From: Mucilaginibacter sp.
GTDB taxonomy: Bacteria > Bacteroidota > Bacteroidia > Sphingobacteriales > Sphingobacteriaceae
Assembly: GCF_025359345.1 (NCBI RefSeq)
Contig: NZ_JANYGQ010000028.1
Span: 62,001 to 126,000, forward strand
DNA length: 64,000 bases
Direction: 5' to 3'
Positions 1 to 7,359 of this stretch are shown piece by piece. Both the position numbers and the translations under genes were made by a program. Numbering within the stretch: the first letter of the stretch is position 1; each line of letters opens with the position of its first letter. A model generated the notes under the pieces. It worked only from the letters and a program-made list of their open reading frames with translations, was not told the origin of the DNA and searched no databases.

Positions 1-247
1 TGCCCCCGGCAGTAAGGCCAATGTTTAGCATTATTTCGGGCTTAACTGCGCCCCAGTCTTCTGCGTTTCGGAGGTACGGCATCAGCGCCTTAAAAAAGCT
101 GCTGATATTGGGCAGGTCGGCCGGTGCTGAACTGAACTGGTACAGCATGTGAACCGAGCAGGGATGGGTATAACCGCGAATGATGAGCCCTTGTATATCG
201 GCGAGATCTGGCTGTGTTGGCGGAGTGATTGATTCGGAATATTGCAT
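1..247 (-). CDS. DyP-type peroxidase, N-terminal part (runs off the window)
   Basis: The first 82 codons of a minus-strand gene are present; the rest lies beyond base 1. The translation opens MQYSESITPP and then reads DIQGLIIRGYTHPCSVHML, followed by MLNIGLTAGG. These match the N-terminal strand ('dvQg.ilrGy') and the 'N.alTaaGL' motif of the DyP-type haem peroxidase family, whose members oxidise dyes and other bulky substrates with peroxide. The haem-binding region would lie outside the window, so activity cannot be judged. The gene follows the 154-residue protein at 320-784 on the same strand, but a good intrinsic terminator lies between them. Family call is fairly firm; function is inference. 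Confidence 0.7.
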   Translation of the reverse strand, partial: MQYSESITPPTQPDLADIQGLIIRGYTHPCSVHMLYQFSSAPADLPNISSFFKALMPYLRNAEDWGAVKPEIMLNIGLTAGG

Positions 248-270
248 GATGGATAAGGTTTTAGGAGGTT

Positions 271-298
271 AAAAAAGAGCCGGGTAAAACCCGGCCCT
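271..298 (-). terminator. Intrinsic terminator after the 154-residue protein
   Basis: On the minus strand GCCGGGT and ACCCGGC (7 bp arms, 279-285 and 289-295) flank a 3-nt loop. They are followed by TCTTTTTT. The hairpin lies between the 154-residue gene and the DyP start, so some transcripts probably stop before the peroxidase. Confidence 0.7.
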
Positions 299-319
299 TC
301 TACTTTTTATGGATGGGTA

Positions 320-784
320 TTATGAATTAGGCGGAAATGCTTCGGTTATTTGCTCAACCGATTGAGGGTAGGCATAATAAAGATCGGCTGGTTCGCTTAA
401 ATTATTAGCCAGTATAAAGTTTGAGAAAATTGTATAAGTAATGGTTGACGGGTCATCGGGATTAAACCCGGCGGGTGGATTAAGGGCTATTGTAGCCAGG
501 GTAATAAATGCCGTTTTAACGCCGCCACCCGGTTCATCCCAAAAGGCTTGCAGGTACGAGTTCATGTTGCCATCAAATTCTGTTATTACCAATACCCCTA
601 AAATTCCAGCGGCATTGGTGTTAGGCACCAGCGCTATCCGGGCGTAATGAACTATCGCCATGGCATCAAGATTTGCCTTGGTGGTAGGATTGTTAAAGTA
701 CTGGTACATGTTTTGGGCTGTTTCCTGTGCGCTGGCAGTTTGCAGGATAGGCACATACAGGGTTAGTGGATTTACGTTTTGCAT
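320..784 (-). CDS. Small DyP-neighbour protein, hypothetical
   Basis: A 154-residue protein with no signal peptide or membrane segment. The segment VHYARIALVPN (about residues 45-55) followed by VLVITEFDGNMNSYLQAFWD (about 63-82) resembles a 'VHfaR...l....eyDGd.d.Yl..f' pattern that I associate with proteins encoded beside DyP peroxidases; this is recall, not a search result. It lies immediately upstream of the DyP-type gene on the same strand. The sequence around the start codon, CCTTATCATGCAA, is nearly repeated at the DyP start, which suggests a shared origin or shared translational context. I do not recognise a catalytic motif. A role in peroxidase function or packaging is only a guess. 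Confidence 0.6.
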   Translation of the reverse strand: MQNVNPLTLYVPILQTASAQETAQNMYQYFNNPTTKANLDAMAIVHYARIALVPNTNAAGILGVLVITEFDGNMNSYLQAFWDEPGGGVKTAFITLATIALNPPAGFNPDDPSTITYTIFSNFILANNLSEPADLYYAYPQSVEQITEAFPPNS

Positions 785-1010
785 GATAAGGTTTGTTTTT
801 TTGCCTACTCTTTGATCCCGTTTTCGGCACCCCGGGTTGTTTTATATTTTATAATAAAGCCGCTCCGGAAATTGTAAATACCGGCGACAGTTTATATCTA
901 GATAAAAAAATTAAATTATGGATATTGTTGTTTTTCTAATTGCGTAAAGGTTAGGTACTGGTGGTTAACTACCATCAAATATAGATAAATAAGTCTCGTA
1001 TTTCCTACTA

Positions 1011-1056
1011 AAAAAAGCAGCCGCAACAAAATTAATTTGCTGCGGCCGTTTGCTGC
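1011..1056 (-). terminator. Intrinsic terminator downstream of the hydrolase remnant
   Basis: Nested inverted repeats: the inner arms GCCGCAACAAA (1020-1030) and TTTGCTGCGGC (1036-1046) pair with one mismatch, and the outer AAAGCAG/CTGCTTT also pair. Read on the minus strand, a run of seven T follows. This is the expected position for a terminator of the decayed gene ending at 1081. The rest of 785-1010 shows nothing I can assign. Confidence 0.65.
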
Positions 1057-1080
1057 TTTAGAATTGTTTAGGCTGGTATT

Positions 1081-1337
1081 TTATTCGCCCCAAAACTTGT
1101 TTTCAAGGTCCTCGTTTGCCGTAAAAACTCGGGCAACTGGCGTTTTTGTCGCCGTGCAACAGCAACACAGGTATGCTTATTTGTTTTAGCTCTTCGAGTT
1201 GGTTAGTTCTGTAGCAGGTGTTCCTCATTTCAACTGCGGCCCGTGATGATGCCTGCATGGTAATTTCCTCAGCCCAGCTTTCATCGCCCGAGCAGGCTTT
1301 GCAAACACTAAACCAGGGGAGAGAATAAAATTGATTC
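1081..1337 (-). pseudogene. Alpha/beta hydrolase remnant, truncated and frameshifted
   Basis: Minus-strand translation gives SLPWFSVCKACSGDESWAEE, then a stretch ending LKQISIPVLLLHGDK. The latter is the typical C-terminal 'i.vPvLllhGd.D' strand of alpha/beta hydrolases. After HGDK the frame hits a stop at 1103. Removing one A from the AAAAA run (near 1147) restores TPVARVFTANEDLENKFWGE and a stop at 1081. The 5' half with the nucleophile elbow is missing: upstream sequence runs straight into a low-complexity intergenic repeat. So there is both an N-terminal truncation and a single-base frameshift. A sequencing error could explain the frameshift but not the missing N-terminus. Confidence 0.65.
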
Positions 1338-1370
1338 TTGACTCTTGGTTCTCTTCTCCCTAAATTTTAT
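1331..1370. repeat. Half of a word-repeat palindrome (TTGATTCTTGACTC type)
   Basis: The string TTGATTCTTGACTCTTGG matches the right arm of the palindrome at 16266-16380. Only one arm is visible here, abutting the broken 5' end of the hydrolase remnant. Confidence 0.5.
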
Positions 1371-1387
1371 ATATTTTTAGCGCCTGA

Positions 1388-2716
1388 ATGGAAGAGAAAA
1401 ATAATAAAAAAACCATCTGGGCATGGTGCATGTTCGATTGGGCCAATCAATCGTACAATATGGTTATCACATCAACCATATTCCCCTCGTACTTTGTTGC
1501 GGTAACAGCAAATGCTAAGAACGGCAACATGGTCACTTTCTTTGGGCATAAATATGTAAATACTGTACTTTCAACTTACGTATTGGGCTTGTCGTACTTA
1601 ATTGTAGTGGCCATATTGCCCATACTTACGTCGATAGCCGATTACCGTGGCAACAAAAAAATATACCTGCAAATGTTTACGTGGGTAGGTAGTTTGGCCT
1701 GCGCCGGCCTTTTCTTTTTCGAAAAAAACAGTCCGCTCGAGATTCCGATGATTTGCTTTGGCCTGGCTTCAATAGGTTACTGTGGAGGGTTCGTGTTTTA
1801 CAACTCTTATCTTCCCCAAATTGCTACTATTGATCAGCAGGATGCCGTTAGCGCTAAGGGATTCATATACGGCTTTATTGGCAGTGTGGTAATGCAGCTG
1901 ATTTGCCTGGTGGTTATACTGCAGCCAACGTGGTTTGGTATTACCGAGGTGGAATGGTTACCGGCGCGAATATCATTTTTGCTGGTGTTTTTTTGGTGGA
2001 TAGGGTTTGCCATTATCCCCTTTAGACGATTACCCAAGGGCACCCCGAATGCGGGCTCTCATAACTATAATGTTTTAACCGGCGGATTTAAAGAACTTGC
2101 AAAAGTGTTTGGTAAAATAAAAAAGATGCCGCTGCTGAAACGCTTTTTATCTGCATTCTTTTTTTATTCAGTGGGTGTACAAACCATTATGTTGGTGGCT
2201 GCCAACTTCGCAGCTAAGGAACTTCATATACCCGAAACTAATCTTATTGCAACTATATTAGGTATACAGCTTTTGGCAGTCGTGGGTGCCCTCGTTACCT
2301 CAAAATCATCTGCCAGGTATGGTAATGTAAAAACACTTATTGGTTTGGTCACCGTTTGGACGATATCCTGCTGTTGCGTTTATTTTGTAACCAATGCCAA
2401 CCAGTTTTATATAGCGGCTTTTGTTATAGGGCTGGTACTGGGAGGCGTGCAATCGTTATCACGGTCAACCTATTCAAAATACCTGCCTGAGAACATTCCT
2501 GATACAGCATCCTATTTTAGTTTTTACGATGTTACCGAGAAAATATCGATAGTAGTGGGCTTATTTTGCTTCGCTTTTGTTGAAGCCCATACCAGTACAA
2601 TGCGTAACTCGGCCCTGGCGCTTGATTGCTTTTTTGCGGTAGGTTTATTTTTATTGGTGGCATTGATGCTTGCGGAAAAGAGAACACCCAAGGCTGATAT
2701 TGAGGTACCGGTTTAA
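1388..2716 (+). CDS. MFS transporter, UMF1 / Atg22-like family
   Basis: A 442-residue polytopic protein with roughly 12 hydrophobic segments. The N-terminus has the WAWCMFDWANQSYNMVI signature characteristic of the UMF1 (Atg22-like vacuole effluxer) branch of the major facilitator superfamily. The first cytoplasmic loop carries SIADYRGNKK, the equivalent of the MFS motif A. A further loop reads GGVQSLSRSTYSKYLPE, also typical of the family. Fungal relatives export amino acids from vacuoles; bacterial substrates are generally unknown, so none is assigned. The gene is followed after 17 bp by the DUF985 cupin and may be cotranscribed with it. Length and motifs are normal. Confidence 0.85.
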   Translation: MEEKNNKKTIWAWCMFDWANQSYNMVITSTIFPSYFVAVTANAKNGNMVTFFGHKYVNTVLSTYVLGLSYLIVVAILPILTSIADYRGNKKIYLQMFTWVGSLACAGLFFFEKNSPLEIPMICFGLASIGYCGGFVFYNSYLPQIATIDQQDAVSAKGFIYGFIGSVVMQLICLVVILQPTWFGITEVEWLPARISFLLVFFWWIGFAIIPFRRLPKGTPNAGSHNYNVLTGGFKELAKVFGKIKKMPLLKRFLSAFFFYSVGVQTIMLVAANFAAKELHIPETNLIATILGIQLLAVVGALVTSKSSARYGNVKTLIGLVTVWTISCCCVYFVTNANQFYIAAFVIGLVLGGVQSLSRSTYSKYLPENIPDTASYFSFYDVTEKISIVVGLFCFAFVEAHTSTMRNSALALDCFFAVGLFLLVALMLAEKRTPKADIEVPV

Positions 2717-2733
2717 CTTTTTAATACACAATC

Positions 2734-3228
2734 ATGGAAAACAGAACCGCCGCTTACTGGATAACCCACCTGCAACTACAACCGCACCCGGAAGGTGGCT
2801 TCTATAAAGAAGTTTTTCGTTCCGGAACTGAAGTAATGCGGCCGCCATCATTGCTCCCAAAAAAAGCCTGTACTTCTATTTATTATTTACTGGAAGGTGC
2901 CGATTTTTCCGGTTTCCACCGCATCGCATCAGATGAGATCTGGTATTTTCACAAAGGGTCACCTTTGCATATTCATGTTATCGATGAAAACGGGGAATAT
3001 GTGATAAACGAACTTACCGATGAACCTACCGGCAACCTATCAGTTGTTGTAAAAGCAGGGCTTTGGTTTGCTGCCGAAATACCCTCGAAAACTGATTTTA
3101 CCCTGGTAAGCTGCGCAGTAGCACCCGGATTTGAGTTCGATGAATTTGAAATGGGCGGAAAAGGCCGGTTAACGGGTTTATACCCGGAACATACATCCAT
3201 TTTTGATAGGCTGTGCCGTGCTGAATAG
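2734..3228 (+). CDS. Cupin, DUF985 family
   Basis: A 164-residue soluble single-domain cupin. The N-terminal LQLQPHPEGGFYKEVFRS and the central YYLLEGADFSGFHR are hallmarks of the DUF985 (Cupin_5) family. It continues with DEIWYFHKGSPLHIHVI, the cupin strand with candidate metal ligands His and Glu. No enzymatic activity is securely known for bacterial members. It lies 17 bp downstream of the UMF1 transporter, so cotranscription is likely, but this tells little about substrate. Confidence 0.85.
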   Translation: MENRTAAYWITHLQLQPHPEGGFYKEVFRSGTEVMRPPSLLPKKACTSIYYLLEGADFSGFHRIASDEIWYFHKGSPLHIHVIDENGEYVINELTDEPTGNLSVVVKAGLWFAAEIPSKTDFTLVSCAVAPGFEFDEFEMGGKGRLTGLYPEHTSIFDRLCRAE

Positions 3229-3247
3229 AAAAATTAGATACTTTCAC

Positions 3248-3280
3248 TTTGTTAATTTGCTTAGCTTTACCTCATATTTG
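3248..3280 (+). promoter_or_regulatory. Candidate Bacteroidota promoter for the DinB-like gene
   Basis: TTTG at 3248-3251, a 21-bp spacer, then CATATTTG at 3273-3280. This is one mismatch from the TAnnTTTG -7 box. It would place transcription start near 3287, about 44 bp ahead of the ATG. Confidence 0.4.
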
Positions 3281-3330
3281 CCACAAATGCTATAAACATT
3301 ATCGCTAACCAATCAATAAAACTTTAAATC

Positions 3331-3858
3331 ATGAAAAAATTATCATTAGTACTAACCCTGCTGGTAACGTTTGCCTGCAGTTCAGTTTATGCCCAATTTA
3401 CACAGGCACAGCTTGTGGGCGAATTTACACGGGCAAAAGCCTACACCAAAGCTTATCTTGATGCAATGCCCGAAGACGGATACGCATTTAAGCCAACGCC
3501 CGAAATGCGTAATTTTGCACAGCAAATGCTGCATTTAGCGGATGCGAATTATTTTTTCTGCTCTACAGCAAGCGGCAAACCAAGCCCGCTTGGCAAAGGT
3601 GTATCGGTTGAAAAAACCGGCGCCCAAACAAAAGAAGCAACTACCAAAGCCGTTATGGACAGCTATGATTTTGCAATCGCTTCTTTACAGGGCGCGACAG
3701 ATGCCCAACTGCAGACAACCACCAAGTTTGCAGGTAAGGATATGACCAATTTTAGCTTGTTCGGCAAAGGGTTCGAGCATCAAACCCATCACCGCGGACA
3801 AACTACAGTTTACCTGCGTTTAAAAGGCGTTACGCCGCCACAGGAGATGTTATTTTAA
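3331..3858 (+). CDS. Exported DinB-family protein
   Basis: 175 residues with a Sec signal peptide (MKKLSLVLTLLVTFACSSVYAQ; cleavage probably after AQ). The mature part is a DinB-like four-helix bundle: LVGEFTRAKAYTKAYLDAMP, then MLHLADANYFF with a candidate metal-ligand His. Near the C-terminus comes FEHQTHHRGQTTVYLR, the typical 'H..HHrgq' helix. DinB-fold proteins include thiol-dependent metalloenzymes; periplasmic members in Bacteroidota have no firm role. It stands alone with its own candidate promoter and a strong terminator. The final helix motif makes the family call secure. Confidence 0.85.
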   Translation: MKKLSLVLTLLVTFACSSVYAQFTQAQLVGEFTRAKAYTKAYLDAMPEDGYAFKPTPEMRNFAQQMLHLADANYFFCSTASGKPSPLGKGVSVEKTGAQTKEATTKAVMDSYDFAIASLQGATDAQLQTTTKFAGKDMTNFSLFGKGFEHQTHHRGQTTVYLRLKGVTPPQEMLF

Positions 3859-3874
3859 ATTTGAACTAGACTTT

Positions 3875-3915
3875 ATAAGAAAGCCCGGCTACGTAAAGCA
3901 ACCGGGCTTTCTTAT
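3875..3915 (+). terminator. Strong hairpin terminator after the DinB-like gene
   Basis: Perfect 14-bp arms ATAAGAAAGCCCGG (3875-3888) and CCGGGCTTTCTTAT (3902-3915) with a 13-nt loop. The T-rich right arm serves in place of a T-tract. Confidence 0.8.
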
Positions 3916-4113
3916 ATCCAGATGACAAAGTGAATATTTTTCTATACACAGCGACTGGCTCAATAAACAGCGAATTCTCTGATTTCTGACGTATTCCCCA
4001 GCCCTTCCCGGCAAAAAAATAATGCCGGGCCGTTTTTTGAATTTTTGACGCTCACGCACTGGCAATGGCACAATGTTGGTATTGTACCAAACAACAACTA
4101 AACAATATAACCT

Positions 4114-4245
4114 ATGAAAACTTCAACAAAAACCACCGTAATATTAAAAGCAATCGACCTTGAGTTAAAAGCATTATTGCAGAAGGACCTTGAGATTTTT
4201 AAAATGCAGCACACTAAACAGGTTCCTGTAAAACAGGCTGCCTGA
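4114..4245 (+). CDS. Small hypothetical protein, 43 residues
   Basis: ATG to TGA encodes a highly basic peptide starting MKTSTKTTVILKAIDLELK and ending QVPVKQAA. The middle (about residues 9-32) could form one amphipathic helix; there is no signal peptide. It lies in a 520-bp gap and is followed by its own hairpin terminator at 4269, which argues for an independent transcript. A small dyad TTGGTA-TTG-TACCAA (4075-4089) sits upstream. I do not recognise a family. It could be a small protein or a structured RNA that happens to be open. Confidence 0.4.
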   Translation: MKTSTKTTVILKAIDLELKALLQKDLEIFKMQHTKQVPVKQAA

Positions 4246-4268
4246 CCATCATATACATATACCTATGC

Positions 4269-4298
4269 AAAAAGAGTTCCTGTGGAGCTCTTTTTTGT
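4269..4298 (+). terminator. Hairpin terminator after the small ORF
   Basis: AAAAAGAGTTCC pairs with GGAGCTCTTTTT (one mismatch) around a short TGT loop, and the T-rich arm continues TTTG. It supports a short transcript covering 4114-4245. Confidence 0.6.
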
Positions 4299-4380
4299 TT
4301 TATAGGATTTTTGCCACGCGCTGCATCGGTATAAAAGTCAAAATATTTTTATATTTATACCACCGCTAACAATTATCGCC

Positions 4381-5364
4381 GTGAAAAAAATATTACTTTT
4401 TGCCTTCTTAATCTATAGCACCTGGGCTACCGCCCAGCCAAAGCTGCTGGTTGCCGTTCAGCAATACCGCGATTCGGTGGTGATGTTTAATTTAAACAAC
4501 TACATCAAAACGGGGCAGGTTAAAATCGGCTTTAAACCGCACGAAATAACATATGATGCCGCCACCAAAAAGTGTTTTGTAAGCAATTTTGGATTGGAGG
4601 ATTACGATTTAAAAATTGGCCGTACCGGCAATATTATCAGCGTAATTGATCCTTTTGCAGGCAAGGTTGTTAAAGATATTTATACCGGTGCAGATACCAG
4701 TATTCACAATGGTCCGCATGGTATAAAAGCAAGGCCCGGTAAATACAGTGAACTTTTTGTTAATACGGAAATAGGGGGCGACACGATGCACGTGTTCAAC
4801 ACCAAAAACTATAAATTAAAAAGAACGTTTGCGTTGCCTAAAGGGGCACACAATTTTACATTTTCGGCTGATGGAAAGACTTTATGGCTGATGGCTGGTC
4901 AAAACGGGGTTTACAGCCTCAATCCCGAAACCGGCGCCGAACTGCAGCATACACCGCTGACATCGCCGGTGCGCGGCCTGCTTGTGGCAAAGGACTGGAT
5001 AATCGCCTCATGTAAAAACGAAATATATTTACTCTCAAAAACAGACTTATCCATAGTAAAACATTTCGATAACCTGCAGCTTAAGGTTGGACTAATATTA
5101 TACTCAAATATCACCTATGACCAAAAATACATCCTGGCCCCTGCGCCGTTCGATAGCCTGGTCTTAGTGATAGATGTTGCCACCGCTCAGGTGATACACC
5201 GCATAAACACAGGTGATACGCCTATAAATGTACAGGTTCACGGCACCAAGGCCTATGTTTCGCACGCCAAAGACGATTATATTGCCACTATCGACCTGAA
5301 TAATTTTACATCTTCAAAAATATTGAAGGCGTTTGGTACGAATGGATTGGTGGTGATAAAATAG
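4381..5364 (+). CDS. Secreted YncE-like beta-propeller protein
   Basis: 327 residues starting with GTG and a clear signal peptide (MKKILLFAFLIYSTWATAQ). The mature protein is made of propeller blades of the YVTN/YncE type: LLVAVQQYRDSVVMFNL, KCFVSNFGLEDY..GNIISVID, AYVSHAKDDYIATIDL. The blades carry the usual HxI / GPHGIKA connecting motifs. Such proteins sit in the periplasm or outside the cell as binding or scaffold modules; no active site is visible. The same blade type is repeated 35 times in the giant protein at 33500-42412. There is no sorting domain at the C-terminus, so it is probably periplasmic. It lies alone between the small ORF and an intergenic palindrome. Confidence 0.75.
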   Translation: MKKILLFAFLIYSTWATAQPKLLVAVQQYRDSVVMFNLNNYIKTGQVKIGFKPHEITYDAATKKCFVSNFGLEDYDLKIGRTGNIISVIDPFAGKVVKDIYTGADTSIHNGPHGIKARPGKYSELFVNTEIGGDTMHVFNTKNYKLKRTFALPKGAHNFTFSADGKTLWLMAGQNGVYSLNPETGAELQHTPLTSPVRGLLVAKDWIIASCKNEIYLLSKTDLSIVKHFDNLQLKVGLILYSNITYDQKYILAPAPFDSLVLVIDVATAQVIHRINTGDTPINVQVHGTKAYVSHAKDDYIATIDLNNFTSSKILKAFGTNGLVVIK

Positions 5365-5375
5365 AGGCGGCTTTT

Positions 5376-5487
5376 TTTAACCACAGAGGCCGCTGAGAAG
5401 GTACAGAGAACACTGAGCCTGTCAATACAATAAAATATTTTTCTCTGCGGCCTCTGAGTTTTCCCTCTGTATCTCCGTGGTAAAATT
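5376..5487. repeat. Intergenic palindrome, CCACAGAGG word family
   Basis: The left arm starts TAACCACAGAGGCCGCTGAG. The right arm, CTCTGCGGCCTCTGAG and on to CTCCGTGGTAAAATTA, is its imperfect reverse complement. The remainder of 5365-5801 holds a small hairpin and an AT-rich tandem repeat, listed separately, and no gene. Confidence 0.7.
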
Positions 5488-5518
5488 AACCAACATGTCA
5501 AAACCCTTATAAAAAAGT

Positions 5519-5551
5519 AAAGCAGGCTTGGCCTTGCGCTATACCTGCTTT
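5519..5551. terminator. Small hairpin, possible terminator
   Basis: AAAGCAGG (5519-5526) pairs with CCTGCTTT (5544-5551). There is no clear T-tract, so it is a weak terminator candidate. Confidence 0.35.
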
Positions 5552-5593
5552 GTAATTAACTACTAACCGACAGTTAAAAATTCTGTAAATTAG

Positions 5594-5633
5594 TTTCAAA
5601 TATAATAAATATATTTCTAATATAATAAATGTA
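5594..5633. repeat. Two adjacent 20-bp direct repeats upstream of the GH20 operon
   Basis: TTTCAAATATAATAAATATA (5594-5613) is followed without a gap by TTTCTAATATAATAAATGTA (5614-5633), with two mismatches. The pair lies about 170 bp before the GH20 start and could be a regulator-binding site. Simple AT-rich slippage is the alternative. Confidence 0.55.
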
Positions 5634-5801
5634 TTAATAGTTAATTATTGATATTGATGAGTTGTTTTCAACCTGTAAAATCAATAAAAACCATCAAACA
5701 CTTTTGTTACAATATTTAAATATTAGGGTTATCGCAGGTATTTTTATTATTTTCGGAATGCCGTAAATTTTATAAAACTCATCCTTCAATCTGCCGGTAA
5801 T

Positions 5802-7355
5802 ATGTTTAAAAAAGGCATTCTTATCTTTATTATTTCACTGGCTGCATTCTTTAAATTAAATGCGCAAAACAGCGCTGCAGCACCAAATCCATTTATGGTA
5901 AAAGGTTTCCACATCGACCTGCGAATACAGGTTATGACTATGGACGCGTTGAAAGCCTTTGCCTTAAAATTAAGCCGGCAGGGCATTAATACCATCATAA
6001 TGGAATGGGAGGGTACCTATCCGTTCGAAAAGCACCCGCTTATCCCTAATAGGTACGCATACACAAAGAGCGAGGTTGCCTCGTTTATTAAATATTGTGC
6101 TGATTTAAAGATAGATGTTATTCCGCTGCAGCAAAGTTTTGGCCACGTGGAGTACATTTTGCGGAATGAAAAATATAAAGACTTACGCGAAGATCAAAAG
6201 GATTTCTCGCAGGTTTGTCCATTGCAAACCGATCTGGACAAGGCCTTATTTACCGATCTATACACTGAACTGGCAGCCACCCATCCCTCAAAATACATCC
6301 ATATCGGCGGCGACGAAACCTATTTGCTTGGTCACGATGCACGCTGTAAGTTGAAGGTGGCCAAAGAAGGCAAATCAAAGCTGTATATCGACTACATAAA
6401 AACGCTTTGCGATATCGTGATCAAACTTGGCAAAACGCCGGTGCTTTGGGCCGATATAGCTTTGAAATATCCCGATGCCATCAAGCTGCTGCCAAAACGC
6501 ACGGTGTTTATCGACTGGAACTATGGTTGGGATATGAACAACTTTGGCGATCACCAAAAATTGATGGCGAGTGGTTACGAAATCTGGGGCTCGCCGGCGT
6601 TACGTTCATCGCCCGATAATTATTTTTTAACCCAATGGGAAAAGCACTTTAAGAACATCCGCGACTTTGTTCCCGCCGCGGCAAAACTGGGCTATAAAGG
6701 TATTGTAATGACGTCCTGGTCAACATCAGGACAGTATTCGGCAGTGTTTGAGTCGGAAGAACAATTGGCCGAGGTGTATGCTATACGGCATGTGTACCCG
6801 TTAAATGGTTTTAATATCCTTGTTGATGCCTTTACTGAAAGTATAGGCAAGGCCGGACCGTTGAATATAAATGAGTTTATAGCTAAATATTGCAAAGATA
6901 AATATGGTTTTGATGTTGATCAGTCAGCAAAGTTTTGGCAGGCGCTTAAAACTGCACCCTATGAAATACGGAATGGTCGCGTACTTTCAAAACAACCGAT
7001 TACTATTAAACAGGTTTTGGATAGTACTAAAACCGCTCTTGAAGTGCTTTACCAGCTACAGCCTGCCGAAAATAAAAACGAGTTTGAGCATTACCGGCTC
7101 ATGACCGGTATCCGCGTAAATTATTTGCAGCTCGAATATATTCTGCAAAAGGCAAATACGCCCGATTTTACAGCCGAAATGGTCCCGGGGATTTTACAGG
7201 AGCTGAGAAATTTAATGATGAGCGAAGATGTGGTTGATATGCACTTTACAGAGCTGAATAAAAGCTTCCTGAACGCATCAGAACTGGAAGCAGAAAATAA
7301 TTTGAGAAATTTGAGAACGCGGTTATTGTACGACCGTTTATCAAGAAAAAAATAA
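5802..7355 (+). CDS. GH20 beta-N-acetylhexosaminidase-like protein
   Basis: 517 residues with a signal peptide (about 1-21, ending LNAQ). The body is a GH20-type TIM barrel: FMVKGFHIDLR (31-41), IDVIPLQQSFGHVEYIL (104-120), and the catalytic HIGGDETY (167-174). D171-E172 are the polarising Asp and acid/base Glu of the substrate-assisted mechanism. YKGIVMTSWSTSGQY supplies barrel-end aromatics. It would release terminal GlcNAc/GalNAc from glycans in the periplasm or at the surface. The separate N-terminal GH20b domain of classical enzymes is not evident. It is the first gene of the run into nagA (4 bp gap) and nagB, which consume the released amino sugar. The exact linkage specificity cannot be read. 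Confidence 0.8.
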   Translation: MFKKGILIFIISLAAFFKLNAQNSAAAPNPFMVKGFHIDLRIQVMTMDALKAFALKLSRQGINTIIMEWEGTYPFEKHPLIPNRYAYTKSEVASFIKYCADLKIDVIPLQQSFGHVEYILRNEKYKDLREDQKDFSQVCPLQTDLDKALFTDLYTELAATHPSKYIHIGGDETYLLGHDARCKLKVAKEGKSKLYIDYIKTLCDIVIKLGKTPVLWADIALKYPDAIKLLPKRTVFIDWNYGWDMNNFGDHQKLMASGYEIWGSPALRSSPDNYFLTQWEKHFKNIRDFVPAAAKLGYKGIVMTSWSTSGQYSAVFESEEQLAEVYAIRHVYPLNGFNILVDAFTESIGKAGPLNINEFIAKYCKDKYGFDVDQSAKFWQALKTAPYEIRNGRVLSKQPITIKQVLDSTKTALEVLYQLQPAENKNEFEHYRLMTGIRVNYLQLEYILQKANTPDFTAEMVPGILQELRNLMMSEDVVDMHFTELNKSFLNASELEAENNLRNLRTRLLYDRLSRKK

Positions 7356-7359
7356 TCGG

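Noticed and set aside
4064..4080. A sigma-54-like TGGCAC...TTGG upstream of the 43-residue ORF
   Set aside because: The spacing between GG and the second GG is one base short of the -24/-12 rule and the -12 element reads TTGG instead of TTGC.
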